In this document: positions 28,019 to 37,051 of the stretch, one piece after another | Position numbering within the stretch: position 1 is the stretch's first letter | Layout of the letters: the number at the start of each line of letters is the position of its first letter | NCBI RefSeq assembly: GCF_016508255.1 | Contig: NZ_JADVKT010000001.1 | Coordinates: 124,001-188,000 of the forward strand | DNA: 64,000 bases | Source: Acinetobacter calcoaceticus | Lineage (GTDB): Bacteria; Pseudomonadota; Gammaproteobacteria; Pseudomonadales; Moraxellaceae | Direction: 5' to 3' | Made by a program: the position numbers and the translations under genes | Notes under the pieces: generated by a model | What the model was told of the DNA's origin: nothing | Databases searched by the model: none | What the model saw: only the letters and a program-made list of their open reading frames with translations

Positions 28019-29692
28019 ATGGCGAGTCCAGCACAAATCATTCGACATAAATTTCTCAATACATTCTTTTCACGCCATTCGCTCTGGTTCTTATGTATTT
28101 TTACTGCACTCAGTATTACATGGTTTCGAACCGTATATACCCCTCATAGTATCTATTATTTTATTTCAGATACTCTGCTTAATGGTTTATGGGTGATCAC
28201 GGGTGCACTAAGCTTATTAGGCCTCTATGATGTTTTGCAGAATAAACATTCACTTTTAAGAAATTACCCAATTATGGGGCACTTTCGTTTTTTGTTTGAA
28301 GATATACGTCCAGAAATTCGCCAATACTTTATTGAAGCAGATCAAGATGCTCTACCTTTTTCTCGCATGCAAAGAAGCTTAGTTTATCAACGCGCTAAAA
28401 ATGAAAATGCAGATAAGCCTTTTGGTTCAATCATTGACGTTTATCAAGAAAATTATCGCTTTATTGTCCACTCAATAAGCCCTTGCCCACCAGCAGATCC
28501 GAAGAGCTTCCGTATTCAGGTTGGTAATGCACAATGCCTACAACCCTATAGTGCTTCTATTATGAACATCTCTGCCATGAGCTTTGGTAGTTTAAGTGCT
28601 AATGCAATCCGTGCATTAAATAAAGGAGCGCAGTTAGGTGGGTTTTATCATGATACAGGCGAAGGTAGTTTAAGCCCTTATCATCTAGAAAATGGCGGTG
28701 ATATTGTTTGGCAAATTGCCAGTGGTTATTTTGGTTGCCGCACTCTAGATGGGAAATTTGACGAGCAAAAATTTGCGAAGCAATCTCAATTACTACAGAT
28801 CAAGATGATTGAGCTGAAGCTTTCACAAGGTGCAAAACCGGGACATGGCGGTATTTTACCTAAACATAAAATTACAGCAGAAATTGCCGAAATCCGTGGC
28901 GTTTCTCGCGATCATGACTGTATTTCTCCTGCAAAGCATTCTAGTTTTTCTACCCCAATTGAAATGATGCATTTCTTACAAAAGTTACGCACATTATCAG
29001 GTGGTAAACCTGTTGGTTTTAAACTGTGTATTGGTCAGCCTTGGCAATTTATGAGTATTGTTAAAGCAATGCTAGAAACAAAAATTGTTCCTGACTTTAT
29101 TGTGGTTGATGGTTCTGAAGGTGGTACAGGCGCAGCACCAATTGAGTTTAGCGATAATATTGGTACGCCATTACGTGAAGGTTTACGCTTCGTCCATAAC
29201 ACGCTGATCGGTGCAGGGTTAAGAGATCAAGTTAAAATTGGTGCTAGTGGTAAAATCATTAGTGCATTTGATATTGCTAGTACCTTTGCACTAGGCGCAG
29301 ATTGGGTTAACTCAGCACGTGGTTTTATGTTTGCTGTTGGATGTATTCAGGCACAAAGCTGTCACACGAACCAATGCCCAGTAGGTGTTGCAACTCAAGA
29401 TAAAGACCGTCAAAAAGCAATTGATGTACCAACCAAAGCAGAACGTGTATTTAATTTCCATAAAAACACCTTGCATGCTTTATCTGAAATGATTGCCGCC
29501 GCTGGTTTACGTCATCCTTCAGATATTAAAGCCCATCATTTGGCTCAGCGAGTAAACGACCGTGAAATTAAGAACTATGCTCAATTGCATTTTTTCTTAA
29601 AAGAAGGTGAACTTTTACAATCTGAACTTAGTAATGACGATGATAATTTCTATTATCGGATGTGGAATATGGCTGATGCCAATCATTTTTAA
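28019..29692 (+). CDS. FMN-binding glutamate-synthase-family protein, membrane-anchored
   Basis: A 557-residue protein with two amino-terminal membrane helices (SLWFLCIFTALSITW; TLLNGLWVITGALSLLGLY) and a GltB-type FMN barrel. Visible are MNISAMSFGSLSANAIRALN, GAKPGHGGILP, VDGSEGGTGAAP and the iron-sulphur cysteine cluster CIQAQSCHTNQCPVG. The glutaminase and central domains of glutamate synthase are absent, so it is a stand-alone synthase-like oxidoreductase of uncertain reaction. An ATG at 28019 is preferred over a TTG 51 bases upstream; an AGGA lies 12 bases before it. Homologues are widespread in Proteobacteria, without settled function. Confidence 0.85.
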   Translation: MASPAQIIRHKFLNTFFSRHSLWFLCIFTALSITWFRTVYTPHSIYYFISDTLLNGLWVITGALSLLGLYDVLQNKHSLLRNYPIMGHFRFLFEDIRPEIRQYFIEADQDALPFSRMQRSLVYQRAKNENADKPFGSIIDVYQENYRFIVHSISPCPPADPKSFRIQVGNAQCLQPYSASIMNISAMSFGSLSANAIRALNKGAQLGGFYHDTGEGSLSPYHLENGGDIVWQIASGYFGCRTLDGKFDEQKFAKQSQLLQIKMIELKLSQGAKPGHGGILPKHKITAEIAEIRGVSRDHDCISPAKHSSFSTPIEMMHFLQKLRTLSGGKPVGFKLCIGQPWQFMSIVKAMLETKIVPDFIVVDGSEGGTGAAPIEFSDNIGTPLREGLRFVHNTLIGAGLRDQVKIGASGKIISAFDIASTFALGADWVNSARGFMFAVGCIQAQSCHTNQCPVGVATQDKDRQKAIDVPTKAERVFNFHKNTLHALSEMIAAAGLRHPSDIKAHHLAQRVNDREIKNYAQLHFFLKEGELLQSELSNDDDNFYYRMWNMADANHF

Positions 29693-29902
29693 TTTGTCTT
29701 AATTTTATAATCTGAGCATTGCATTTATAGTGTGATGCTCTTCCGCATTTAAAACTAATATGTGATTTTTGCTTAAAGTTCACTCCCCCTTTTAATTTGT
29801 ATTTAATAGATTTTTCACCTAATATAAAAGTATAAATAACGTACATATTTTAATTTTATTTAATAAAAATTTTTAACGTCTATAACAAGAAGGTATCTCA
29901 TC

Positions 29903-30958
29903 ATGTTGAAAAAAACATTTATCTCTTCTTTTGTTGCTCTAGCTATAGGTTTAAGTAGTTATGCTGTTGCTTGTACGCGTGCCGTATATTTAGGGAATAA
30001 CCAACATGTTATTACTGCCCGTTCAATGGACTGGAAAGTTGATACGGGTACAAATTTATGGATTATGCCAAGTGGCGTTGCTCGTGATGGGAGTGCGGGA
30101 TCTAATTCAATTAAGTGGACATCTAAATATGGAAGCGTGATTGCCACAGGTTATGAAGTTTCCACAACAGATGGTATGAATGAAGCTGGACTGGTTGCTA
30201 ATGTCTTATGGTTAGTTGAATCTGAATACCCCGATGTAAAAAAATCTAATAAACCGCTACTCAGCATTGCGGCTTGGGCACAATATGTACTCGATAATTT
30301 CGCAACCGTTGATGAAGCTGTCAAAGCCCTTGAGAAAGAACCGTATACAATCATTACAGATAGTGTTCCAGGCGAATCAAGGCTCACCACCCTGCATTTA
30401 TCCATTTCTGACAAAACAGGTGATAGCGCAATTATTGAATATATTGGTGGAAAACAAGTGATTCATCATAGCCGTAGCTATCAAGTCATGACTAACTCAC
30501 CTACTTTCGATAAGCAACTTGCACTTGCAGAATATTGGAAACAAATTGGTGGAACGATCATGCTTCCCGGTACAAACCGAGCATCTGATCGCTTTGCACG
30601 TGCATCATTTTACATTAATGCAATTCCTAAAAATGATGATAGTAAACAGGCTCAAGTCTCTGTATTTAGCGTAATTCGAAATGCGTCTGTTCCCTATGGA
30701 CTAAATACTCAAGAAGAACCTAATATCTCTTCGACCCGTTGGCGAACTGTTGCCGATCATCAACAGATGCTCTATTTTTTCGAGTCGGCGCTATCACCAA
30801 ACGTGTTTTGGGTTGATTTGAAAAAAATTAATTTTAAAGATGGTAAAACACGTAGACTTGATTTAGGGCCAGATCAAAGCCATATCTATGCAGGCGATGC
30901 CACCTCATCCTTTAAATTTGCAAAACCTTTTGTATTTTTAGGCCCAACTACTCGTTAA
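29903..30958 (+). CDS. Secreted choloylglycine hydrolase family (Ntn) amidase
   Basis: A 351-residue linear amide C-N hydrolase. The signal peptide ends LSSYAVA and the next residue is C24 (CTRAVYLGNN), so export exposes the nucleophilic cysteine as the new amino terminus, as Ntn hydrolases require. The family arginine/aspartate block ITARSMDWKVD follows, with TDGMNEAGLVANVLW and an NSPTFDKQL asparagine segment. Relatives split penicillin V, conjugated bile salts or, in Gram-negative bacteria, N-acyl homoserine lactones; the last would interfere with the organism's own or competing quorum signals. Substrate cannot be read from sequence. It is a likely two-gene unit with the lipoprotein downstream. 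Confidence 0.88.
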   Translation: MLKKTFISSFVALAIGLSSYAVACTRAVYLGNNQHVITARSMDWKVDTGTNLWIMPSGVARDGSAGSNSIKWTSKYGSVIATGYEVSTTDGMNEAGLVANVLWLVESEYPDVKKSNKPLLSIAAWAQYVLDNFATVDEAVKALEKEPYTIITDSVPGESRLTTLHLSISDKTGDSAIIEYIGGKQVIHHSRSYQVMTNSPTFDKQLALAEYWKQIGGTIMLPGTNRASDRFARASFYINAIPKNDDSKQAQVSVFSVIRNASVPYGLNTQEEPNISSTRWRTVADHQQMLYFFESALSPNVFWVDLKKINFKDGKTRRLDLGPDQSHIYAGDATSSFKFAKPFVFLGPTTR

Positions 30959-31020
30959 TTTATGTCAAAATTTATTGGCTTTAACAGAAATAATATTAAA
31001 CATACTATCTTGGAATTTAT

Positions 31021-31524
31021 ATGATGAAGAAATCTCTACTATTATTGAGTTCTTGTCTACTGACAACGGCTTGTAGCACCACACAATTTGGTACAGATAA
31101 AGCAACAGCTCCTAAAGAAGTAAAGACAGCTGGTCAGCTCAACTGTTTACCAACTGAATTATGTCCTAGCTTGCTCGTTAAATGGAACGAGAATCAAAAA
31201 GATCAGCTTCGTGTAGATGTTCATTTAAGTAGTAGTTACAACTTTTATGATATTAATGACTTAATATTTGATATTGATGGGAAACGATTTACTTATCAAC
31301 CGGCTCAAGCGACTGAAAAAACCAATGTAAGTCGATTAGTTCCTAAACATTCAACAACGTTCTTTATTATTCCAAGCAAATTCTTGCAAGAGTTTAAAAA
31401 TGCTCAAAATGTAAACGTTTTGATAAAAACGGATAAAGGAACGATTGAACGCAATATGTATAGTCCACAAAAACAATCTTCAGTTTATAAGAACTTTATG
31501 CAGCTTTATCAAAATTCCAAATAA
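31021..31524 (+). CDS. Lipoprotein of unknown function
   Basis: A 167-residue protein with a type II signal peptide (LLLLSSCLLTTACSTTQ; lipobox LTTAC, acylated cysteine at 18). The mature part is hydrophilic, with an all-beta look (DVHLSSSYNFYDINDLIFDIDGKRF). I do not recognise a family. It begins 62 bases after the amidase stop and ends just before a strong terminator, suggesting shared transcription with the amidase. Two adjacent ATG codons (31021 and 31024) could start it. Confidence 0.78.
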   Translation: MMKKSLLLLSSCLLTTACSTTQFGTDKATAPKEVKTAGQLNCLPTELCPSLLVKWNENQKDQLRVDVHLSSSYNFYDINDLIFDIDGKRFTYQPAQATEKTNVSRLVPKHSTTFFIIPSKFLQEFKNAQNVNVLIKTDKGTIERNMYSPQKQSSVYKNFMQLYQNSK

Positions 31525-31536
31525 AATATACAAAGC

Positions 31537-31580
31537 AAGTAAGACATCTATCCAGAATTATTGGATAGATGTCTTACTTT
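31537..31580. terminator. Bidirectional terminator, 18-bp perfect stem
   Basis: Arms 31537-31554 and 31562-31579 are perfectly complementary around a 7-base loop and are followed by a T run. The terminator separates the plus-strand lipoprotein gene from the convergent hydrolase gene. Confidence 0.93.
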
Positions 31581-31581
31581 T

Positions 31582-32610
31582 TTAATAATAAAAATGTTTT
31601 GGCTTTGCATGTAAGAAGGCCGGAATTAATCCAGTTAAAGCTGCACGTATATCGGCACGTTCATTAATTAATTGATGTGACCCTTCTTCAAGCATCAATA
31701 GCGTTTGAAGCCTAAATTTACGACGAATAAATTCAATGTTGTAACGCCAATCAACTGTCTGATCGAGAGCACCTTGTGCAAGCCAAACAGGGATACGGCA
31801 AGCGGGCCGCTCTTCCATCTGTTGCATCCATTTTGACATTGCCAGAATCCAGTCCATCCCCATCATTCGAGGCTGCAATGGATCTTTTAAACGAATAAAA
31901 CGCAAAAATTCAGGATTATGATTATTACGTCTGAAGTGTCTTGGTACTTGACGCTTAATACGGCGAATAATGCCCAATCCAACTGGGTTATGCCACCATG
32001 CTGTTTTTGCAGGGCGAATCAAGGGAGAAAGTAACAGGACTCTATCTACAATCGGGTCTTGACGTTTTTCAGCATATTCTAACAAGTGATGCATCCAGAT
32101 TGCGCCACCCGTACTTTGACCAATTCCTACCCAAGGTTTTGGCAATTGATCTGCATGCTTTACATATTGGTAAACAGCCATCAAGACTTGTTGATAGTGA
32201 TCAAAATTTTGAATACTTGCTGGTGAACCATTGCTTAAACCATGCCCGGGTAAGTCGTAGGTAATAACACTGAAGCCCTGTTCAAGAATTTCACGAATGA
32301 TAGGCTGATAAATACCACTATGCTCAAGATAGCCATGTAATAAACAGACCGTACCCTGTATTTTTTCTACTTTAGGTTTGAAAACTTGAACATGTAAGCG
32401 AAATAAAGGCATTTGAACATAACCCTGCCAATGATCACATTCAAGTAAATGTAAACCATACAATTTGCGGTAGGCAAGCAAATCTCGAGATGGTTCTTCT
32501 AACGTATTTAAATTGAGTGGGCTTAAAACCTGTGGCGTAAGATCACGGTTGGGAACCGGTAAATCTAATTGTTTTAATACGGCAGGATTGAGAAACGGGA
32601 TATCTGACAT
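31582..32610 (-). CDS. Alpha/beta hydrolase (monoacylglycerol-lipase / S33-like)
   Basis: A 342-residue serine hydrolase. CLLHGYLEHSG is the oxyanion region, GIGQSTGG the nucleophile elbow (Ser in G-Q-S-T-G), ALDQTVD holds the acid and EGSHQLINE the histidine. No signal peptide is seen. The ATG at 32610 is preferred because it forms a TAATG overlap with the upstream gene and has an AGAGG site eight bases before it; an earlier in-frame ATG (32628) lies inside that gene. It ends the phosphatase-murB-ydcF-hydrolase series and is probably cotranscribed. Substrate, likely a lipid or ester, is unknown. Confidence 0.87.
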   Translation of the reverse strand: MSDIPFLNPAVLKQLDLPVPNRDLTPQVLSPLNLNTLEEPSRDLLAYRKLYGLHLLECDHWQGYVQMPLFRLHVQVFKPKVEKIQGTVCLLHGYLEHSGIYQPIIREILEQGFSVITYDLPGHGLSNGSPASIQNFDHYQQVLMAVYQYVKHADQLPKPWVGIGQSTGGAIWMHHLLEYAEKRQDPIVDRVLLLSPLIRPAKTAWWHNPVGLGIIRRIKRQVPRHFRRNNHNPEFLRFIRLKDPLQPRMMGMDWILAMSKWMQQMEERPACRIPVWLAQGALDQTVDWRYNIEFIRRKFRLQTLLMLEEGSHQLINERADIRAALTGLIPAFLHAKPKHFYY

Positions 32611-33734
32611 TAAGGTACCTCTCGACAATCACTTGAGCCAAACAACATGTCGCGAATTGTCGCAAGTAATTCATAATTTGCACGACGACTATGATCGTAA
32701 TTTTGCACACTTGGTTGCCAGCGTGTCAGTGGTGTTGGCATTGGTGCCACAACAGGAATTGTTTCTATACCATTTAAAGCAAATAGTCGACGTGTACGCG
32801 GCATATGATATTCATCTGTAACCAACATAACGGTCGGCGCTCCACCTTTTTTCTGAAGCAATAAAGAACTAAATCGTGTATTTTCACAGGTGTTCATACT
32901 ACGTTTTTCTAATAGTTTTGCATCAACGCCCCGCTCTTTTAACCAACTTTGCATATAAGGGGCTTCAACACCGCTAAGTACAATAGGTAGCTGATTCTGT
33001 TTTTCAACTTCTAATGTTTTTTCCAGTCTCAAACGCGTATAACTATTGACTACAATATCTTTTCCATTTTTATCGAGAGTCAAACCACCACCCAATACAA
33101 CAATCGCATAAGGTTCTGACAACTTTTTAGATGGGACTGGTAAAGGATTTTTACGAACATATTCAATCTTCTGCTCAGGTTCACTAACAGCTTGTTGATG
33201 TTCTGGCAGCACAGGTTTTCTTGCTAAAAACTCGGTATATTGCTCTGTAAGTGCTTTATTTTCCGAACTATTAATAAAGAGCGCTTCATCAATAGGATCA
33301 CTTGCTTCATCTGCTGCATCAATTTCTGAATTTTTAGCAACCAAAGGAACACTGACAGCTGCCGTTTCATCCTCTAGCTCCTCTTCCTTTTCTTCTAAAA
33401 GAATAATTTGCTGCAAAGCCTTATAGTTTTCTTGTATATAGCCCAAATCAGCTGTCTTTTTTTCACGCACAGCCTCTTCTGTCAGCTTTAAATAAGCCTG
33501 ATGAGCAATCCATAAATTTGAACCCGGCTCTAAATTATCATGTTCACTTAATGCGGCTTTCCGCTGGCTTTCTGCAGCCACTTCATTCACATCTACTGGA
33601 ACGAAATAGTTAAGCCCAGCTACAATAAGTTTTGAATAAAACGGCGAATATAAAAAAACCACGAAACAGCCTAATAGTACAAATAGCAGAGTAACTACTT
33701 GTACAAAACGTACCATTAAGTGTACTTTTGGCAT
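32610..33734 (-). CDS. YdcF/SanA-like DUF218 membrane protein with long acidic insert
   Basis: A 374-residue inner-membrane protein. One membrane helix near the amino terminus (VVTLLFVLLGCFVVFLYS) anchors a periplasmic part whose DUF218 domain fills about residues 205-365 (AIVVLGGGLTLDKNGKD, TRLRLEKTLE, SMNTCENTRFSS, VMLVTDEYHMPRTRRLF). Relatives ElyC and SanA act in envelope polymer metabolism. Between anchor and domain lies an unusually long Glu/Ala-rich segment (about 50-200) that looks coiled or disordered. The ATG at 33734 has a GGAA site and starts four bases after murB ends. Partnership with murB supports an envelope role. Confidence 0.8.
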   Translation of the reverse strand: MPKVHLMVRFVQVVTLLFVLLGCFVVFLYSPFYSKLIVAGLNYFVPVDVNEVAAESQRKAALSEHDNLEPGSNLWIAHQAYLKLTEEAVREKKTADLGYIQENYKALQQIILLEEKEEELEDETAAVSVPLVAKNSEIDAADEASDPIDEALFINSSENKALTEQYTEFLARKPVLPEHQQAVSEPEQKIEYVRKNPLPVPSKKLSEPYAIVVLGGGLTLDKNGKDIVVNSYTRLRLEKTLEVEKQNQLPIVLSGVEAPYMQSWLKERGVDAKLLEKRSMNTCENTRFSSLLLQKKGGAPTVMLVTDEYHMPRTRRLFALNGIETIPVVAPMPTPLTRWQPSVQNYDHSRRANYELLATIRDMLFGSSDCREVP

Positions 33735-33738
33735 AAAA

Positions 33739-34773
33739 CTATTCCGTATGATTTTCAATTAAACCTAAACTGTTATAAAGGACAGGCTCTGGTTCTAACA
33801 TAATATGGAAACGCTGATCAACATCATGTTGTACGGCCTGATAAGTTTTCTTTACATCTGTAAGAGATGCAGTGGCATAATTCACCAAAACCAATGCCTG
33901 TTTATGGAACATCCCCACCATATTAAGTTGTTTACCTTTCCAACCCACCTGATCAATTAACCATCCTGCTGCAATTTTAACGTTTCCATTGGCTTGAGGA
34001 TAATGTGGAATTGTTGAGAATTGTGTGATTAAGCGTTCAAACTCTTGAGCATTAACAATCGGATTTTTAAAGAAACTGCCCACATTTGGATATTCTTTTG
34101 GATTAGGGAGTTTACTTTGGCGAATATGGATGACTTGATTTTGTAAATTCTCAGCTGTCTGGTTGTCTCCAACGGCTTGTTTCAAATCACCATAGTTAAG
34201 TTTTAAATGTGGTTGTTTAAGTAATTTAAAAGTGACATGCGTGATGATATAGCGGTTCGGATCATCTTTAAAAATACTATGACGATAAGCGAAATGGCAG
34301 TCTTCCGCTAAAATTGTCTGAGTTTGTTTTAATTGACGGTCATACACTTGTACCGACTCAATAAACTCACCTACTTCTACCCCATAAGCACCAATATTTT
34401 GTACAGGTGAAGCGCCGACTAATCCAGGAATAAGTGCGAGATTTTGCAAGCCAAACCAATTTTTTTCAGTGCTGTATAAAACGAAATCATGCCAGACTTG
34501 GCCTGCACCAACATGAACTCGAACAAAATCATCATCGTTCGATAAAACTTCGATACCCTGAATATCAAGATGAACAACTAAAGCATTGATCTGCTGCGGC
34601 AATAGCATATTGCTGCCGCCCGATAACACAAGTACATTTAGATTATGCTGCTCGGCAAAATCCAAAGCTTCTTCAATATCCTGAATAGTTTGAACTTTAG
34701 TGTAATGAGAAGCTGTTGCGTCTAAACTTAAAGTATTGAATGGCTTAAGCTGTACCTGATTTTGAATTTGCAT
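33739..34773 (-). CDS. murB: UDP-N-acetylenolpyruvoylglucosamine reductase
   Basis: A 344-residue FAD enzyme that reduces UDP-GlcNAc-enolpyruvate to UDP-MurNAc in peptidoglycan synthesis. Recognised by [11 protein letters not shown] at the start, the FAD-binding [47 protein letters not shown] with the catalytic serine, and [13 protein letters not shown] (type I MurB). An ATG nine codons upstream (34800) overlaps the phosphatase gene; the start at 34773 gives the usual protein beginning. Gene order phosphatase-murB-ydcF is tight and codirectional. Confidence 0.94.
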   Translation of the reverse strand: MQIQNQVQLKPFNTLSLDATASHYTKVQTIQDIEEALDFAEQHNLNVLVLSGGSNMLLPQQINALVVHLDIQGIEVLSNDDDFVRVHVGAGQVWHDFVLYSTEKNWFGLQNLALIPGLVGASPVQNIGAYGVEVGEFIESVQVYDRQLKQTQTILAEDCHFAYRHSIFKDDPNRYIITHVTFKLLKQPHLKLNYGDLKQAVGDNQTAENLQNQVIHIRQSKLPNPKEYPNVGSFFKNPIVNAQEFERLITQFSTIPHYPQANGNVKIAAGWLIDQVGWKGKQLNMVGMFHKQALVLVNYATASLTDVKKTYQAVQHDVDQRFHIMLEPEPVLYNSLGLIENHTE

Positions 34774-34792
34774 CGTATTGAAAAACCTATTC

Positions 34793-35296
34793 TTAAACAT
34801 TCAATTGTTTTTTTAAAATATTAATCCATGCCAAACTACTGGACTCGCATTGGTCAAGTACACGTTCAAAGCCTTCAGCACCGCCATAATAAGGATCAGG
34901 TAAGGCTTGTTGCCTATATTCAGGATCATGCTCGCTCATTAAAGCTACTTTTGCACGAATTTGATGAGTGCCAAACTGAGAAACCGCACTTTGTAGCCTG
35001 TCATGAATGTCATCAAAGTTTTGGTGATCCATTGCCAAAATCAAATCAAATTCTAAAAAGTCTTGAGTTGAAAGCTGTCTTGCACGCAATGAAGATAAGT
35101 CATAACCTCTTTTTTTAGCGTGCAATTGACTGCGCTGATCTGGTGCTTTGTTTGGATGATAATTACTCGTTCCAGCAGAATCGACAATTACATTGAGTTG
35201 ATATGCATCACAATAATGTCTAAAAACCACTTCAGCCGTGGGAGAACGGCAAATATTTCCTAAACAGACACATAACACCTTATATTGTGTTTCCAT
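34793..35296 (-). CDS. Low-molecular-weight protein-tyrosine phosphatase
   Basis: A 167-residue LMW-PTP with the catalytic loop CLGNICRS (C11, R17; CX5R) directly after the first strand and the general-acid aspartate in LPDPYYGG near residue 130. A GGAAG site lies before the ATG. Family members dephosphorylate tyrosine kinases or arsenate; in Acinetobacter a similar gene (wzb) sits in the capsule locus, but this copy is next to murB and no kinase is nearby, so the substrate is open. It overlaps or abuts murB and is probably the first gene of this operon. Confidence 0.92.
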   Translation of the reverse strand: METQYKVLCVCLGNICRSPTAEVVFRHYCDAYQLNVIVDSAGTSNYHPNKAPDQRSQLHAKKRGYDLSSLRARQLSTQDFLEFDLILAMDHQNFDDIHDRLQSAVSQFGTHQIRAKVALMSEHDPEYRQQALPDPYYGGAEGFERVLDQCESSSLAWINILKKQLNV

Positions 35297-35561
35297 TAGA
35301 AATTACTTCCAAACATTTGAATTACGTAGAAATAAATATGGTGCATGCAGAATCCTGACAAAACTATAAATTATTGTCAAAATTGAATTGACCATTGTGA
35401 CGTATTGCATTTTGTCAAAACTCACATGGCTTGAAAAGGAAAATAATGTTTATCAATAGATTAAAAGTTGATAAATCAGTCGACAAAGTATTTGATCTTC
35501 AAATTTTTAAAGAAATAATAAAGCCCTCCGAAGAGAGCTCTCAGAAAAATGCCTCAAATAA

Positions 35562-35789
35562 TCATTTAGCTGTAGTAATTAACTCAATCATTTCCTTCGT
35601 TGGCCTTAAACTGCCTAATTGCCACTGTTCAGGTGGATATTCATCAATTCGTATCCAGACATGCTCTTGAAAAGAAGCATTTCCCTTTCCCTCTATTTCT
35701 ACAAATAAGTCTGTTATCCGTTTGAAAAGCTCAGCTTTACTATCTTTATCTAGTAAACCCTCTATGGTTTGTATATTTATAAATGGCAT
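35562..35789 (-). CDS. 4-oxalocrotonate tautomerase family protein
   Basis: A 75-residue tautomerase starting MPFINIQTIEG, so Pro1 after methionine removal can act as catalytic base. The helix DKDSKAELFKRITDLFVE and the strand HVWIRIDEYPPEQW fit the beta-alpha-beta monomer of this superfamily. Physiological substrate unknown. It is divergent from an HxlR regulator with a perfect palindrome between them, which suggests the regulator controls it. A plus-strand frame overlapping it (35431-35670) has no homology signs and is rejected. Confidence 0.85.
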   Translation of the reverse strand: MPFINIQTIEGLLDKDSKAELFKRITDLFVEIEGKGNASFQEHVWIRIDEYPPEQWQLGSLRPTKEMIELITTAK

Positions 35790-35811
35790 AATGCTACCTG
35801 AATTAAGTCTA

Positions 35812-35828
35812 GGTCTAAATTATAGACC
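35812..35828. promoter_or_regulatory. Palindromic operator between tautomerase and HxlR genes
   Basis: GGTCTA-AATTA-TAGACC is a perfect inverted repeat with a 5-base centre, located 22 bases from the tautomerase start and 24 from the regulator start. It is well placed to be the autoregulatory site of the HxlR protein. Confidence 0.72.
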
Positions 35829-35851
35829 CATGTTAATTGGAGCTTCCCCTG

Positions 35852-36322
35852 ATGTCAAATATTATTCCTGATCATAAGTTTTCAGTCGATGTATGTGGAA
35901 TCTTCAAAATTGCTGAGATATTGAATGATAGTTGGACGATCCTATTGTTGAGAGAAGCTTTTTACGGGGTAACAAAATTTAATGATTTTCTAGAAAATAC
36001 AGGAATATCAAAGCAAATTTTATCTAATCGTTTGAAGCACCTTATCCAATTAGAAATATTTGAACTATCCATTTATAAAGAAGTTGGGGTTCGAGAGCGA
36101 AAAGAATACTTACTCACTACAAAAGGAAAAAGCTTAAATATTGTATTGCTTGCCATGCTTGAGTCTGGCGGCCATTTTATTTCAGCAGATAAAGATGTCG
36201 TTAAAGTTTTTAATAAAAATACTGATGATGAACTCAAATTAAAGCTTGTTGATTCATCTAATCAAGTCATAGATTTTAAGAATTTAGAACTGAAACTCAT
36301 TCCTCGCAAAAACAAGGAATAA
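35852..36322 (+). CDS. HxlR-family winged-helix transcriptional regulator
   Basis: A 156-residue regulator with the HxlR pattern: a cysteine near the amino terminus (VDVCGIFKIAEIL), NDSWTILLLREAFYGVTKFNDF, GISKQILSNRLKHL as recognition helix, and the wing REYLLTTKGKSL. HxlR proteins often respond to electrophiles or oxidants through that cysteine. A carboxy-terminal extension beyond the usual ~110 residues is present. The ATG at 35852 has a GGAG site; an upstream TTG is discounted. Divergent tautomerase and the shared palindrome point to a local regulatory pair. Confidence 0.88.
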   Translation: MSNIIPDHKFSVDVCGIFKIAEILNDSWTILLLREAFYGVTKFNDFLENTGISKQILSNRLKHLIQLEIFELSIYKEVGVRERKEYLLTTKGKSLNIVLLAMLESGGHFISADKDVVKVFNKNTDDELKLKLVDSSNQVIDFKNLELKLIPRKNKE

Positions 36323-36336
36323 CTTTTTTATATTAT

Positions 36337-36367
36337 CTTCAAAGCCCCACTATCAAGGGCTTTGAAG
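36337..36367. terminator. Hairpin between convergent genes
   Basis: CTTCAAAGCCC and GGGCTTTGAAG form an 11-bp stem around a 9-base loop between the convergent HxlR and YcgJ-like genes. There is no T run on either side, so it may be a weak or factor-dependent terminator. Confidence 0.55.
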
Positions 36368-36384
36368 TAAGATTAGAACAAAAA

Positions 36385-36744
36385 TTATTTATTTTTAAAT
36401 AGTTTATCAGTCACACTTCTATCAATCTTACTGCGATGCCCATTCTGAAAGTATCGATCGACATGACATAGTTTTGTCTTGGTATCACAGAACACACCAT
36501 TTGAGAGTGTGAATGCTGAAGTATCAAAGTCGCCTTGAGAGAATGCTTTGTTTGCTTTGTTAGTTCCTAAGTATTTAGCCGTAAGTTTTTTAGATACGCC
36601 CTTCTTGTCAGCGCAAATATATTTGTCACAAATGACACCCTTTTTAGGTGAATAGACACTAGAGCTGGTTTTCGCCATTGCTACGGAGCTAAGCATTAAA
36701 CAAGTACATCCAATAAGACTAAGTAAAGTTTTAGAAATTTTCAT
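36385..36744 (-). CDS. Secreted YcgJ-like protein
   Basis: A 119-residue exported protein with a signal peptide ending SSVAMA. The mature part has VYSPKKGVICDKYICADKKG, KYLGTNKA, FTLSNGVFCDTK and KLCHVDRYF, strongly reminiscent of the E. coli YcgJ family in length and cysteine pattern (four cysteines, two likely disulfides). Function is unknown in the family. Single gene, convergent with the HxlR regulator. Confidence 0.8.
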   Translation of the reverse strand: MKISKTLLSLIGCTCLMLSSVAMAKTSSSVYSPKKGVICDKYICADKKGVSKKLTAKYLGTNKANKAFSQGDFDTSAFTLSNGVFCDTKTKLCHVDRYFQNGHRSKIDRSVTDKLFKNK

Positions 36745-37051
36745 TTTTGAACCGAATAAAATTATAAATTGTTAGGGCATTATATGAATTAGTAGCTTTT
36801 AGGAAAATCTACAGAACTGCATAAATAACAAAAAGCCCACCTTTCTATGGCTCTTAAATATTATGCGTGATCTTCACTTACATTTTGAATTCTACAACAG
36901 AACAAGTGGTTATCAGGTACAGCAAAAAATTGAGACAAACATAATCACCTCATAACTACTTTATTTTAGAGTGTCTTATGCTAAGTTATTTGAAGATTGA
37001 ATCTTATAGAACCGTTCAACAATAATGTTTAAAAATAAGGAAATAATGTAT
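36745..37051. other. Intergenic region before the alcohol dehydrogenase
   Basis: 307 bases between divergent genes, AT-rich, presumably with promoters for both. No operator, RNA gene or small reading frame was supported. Confidence 0.45.

Noticed and set aside
35431..35670. 79-codon plus-strand frame opposite the tautomerase
   Set aside because: The opposite strand encodes a clear tautomerase with Pro1; this frame has no family features.
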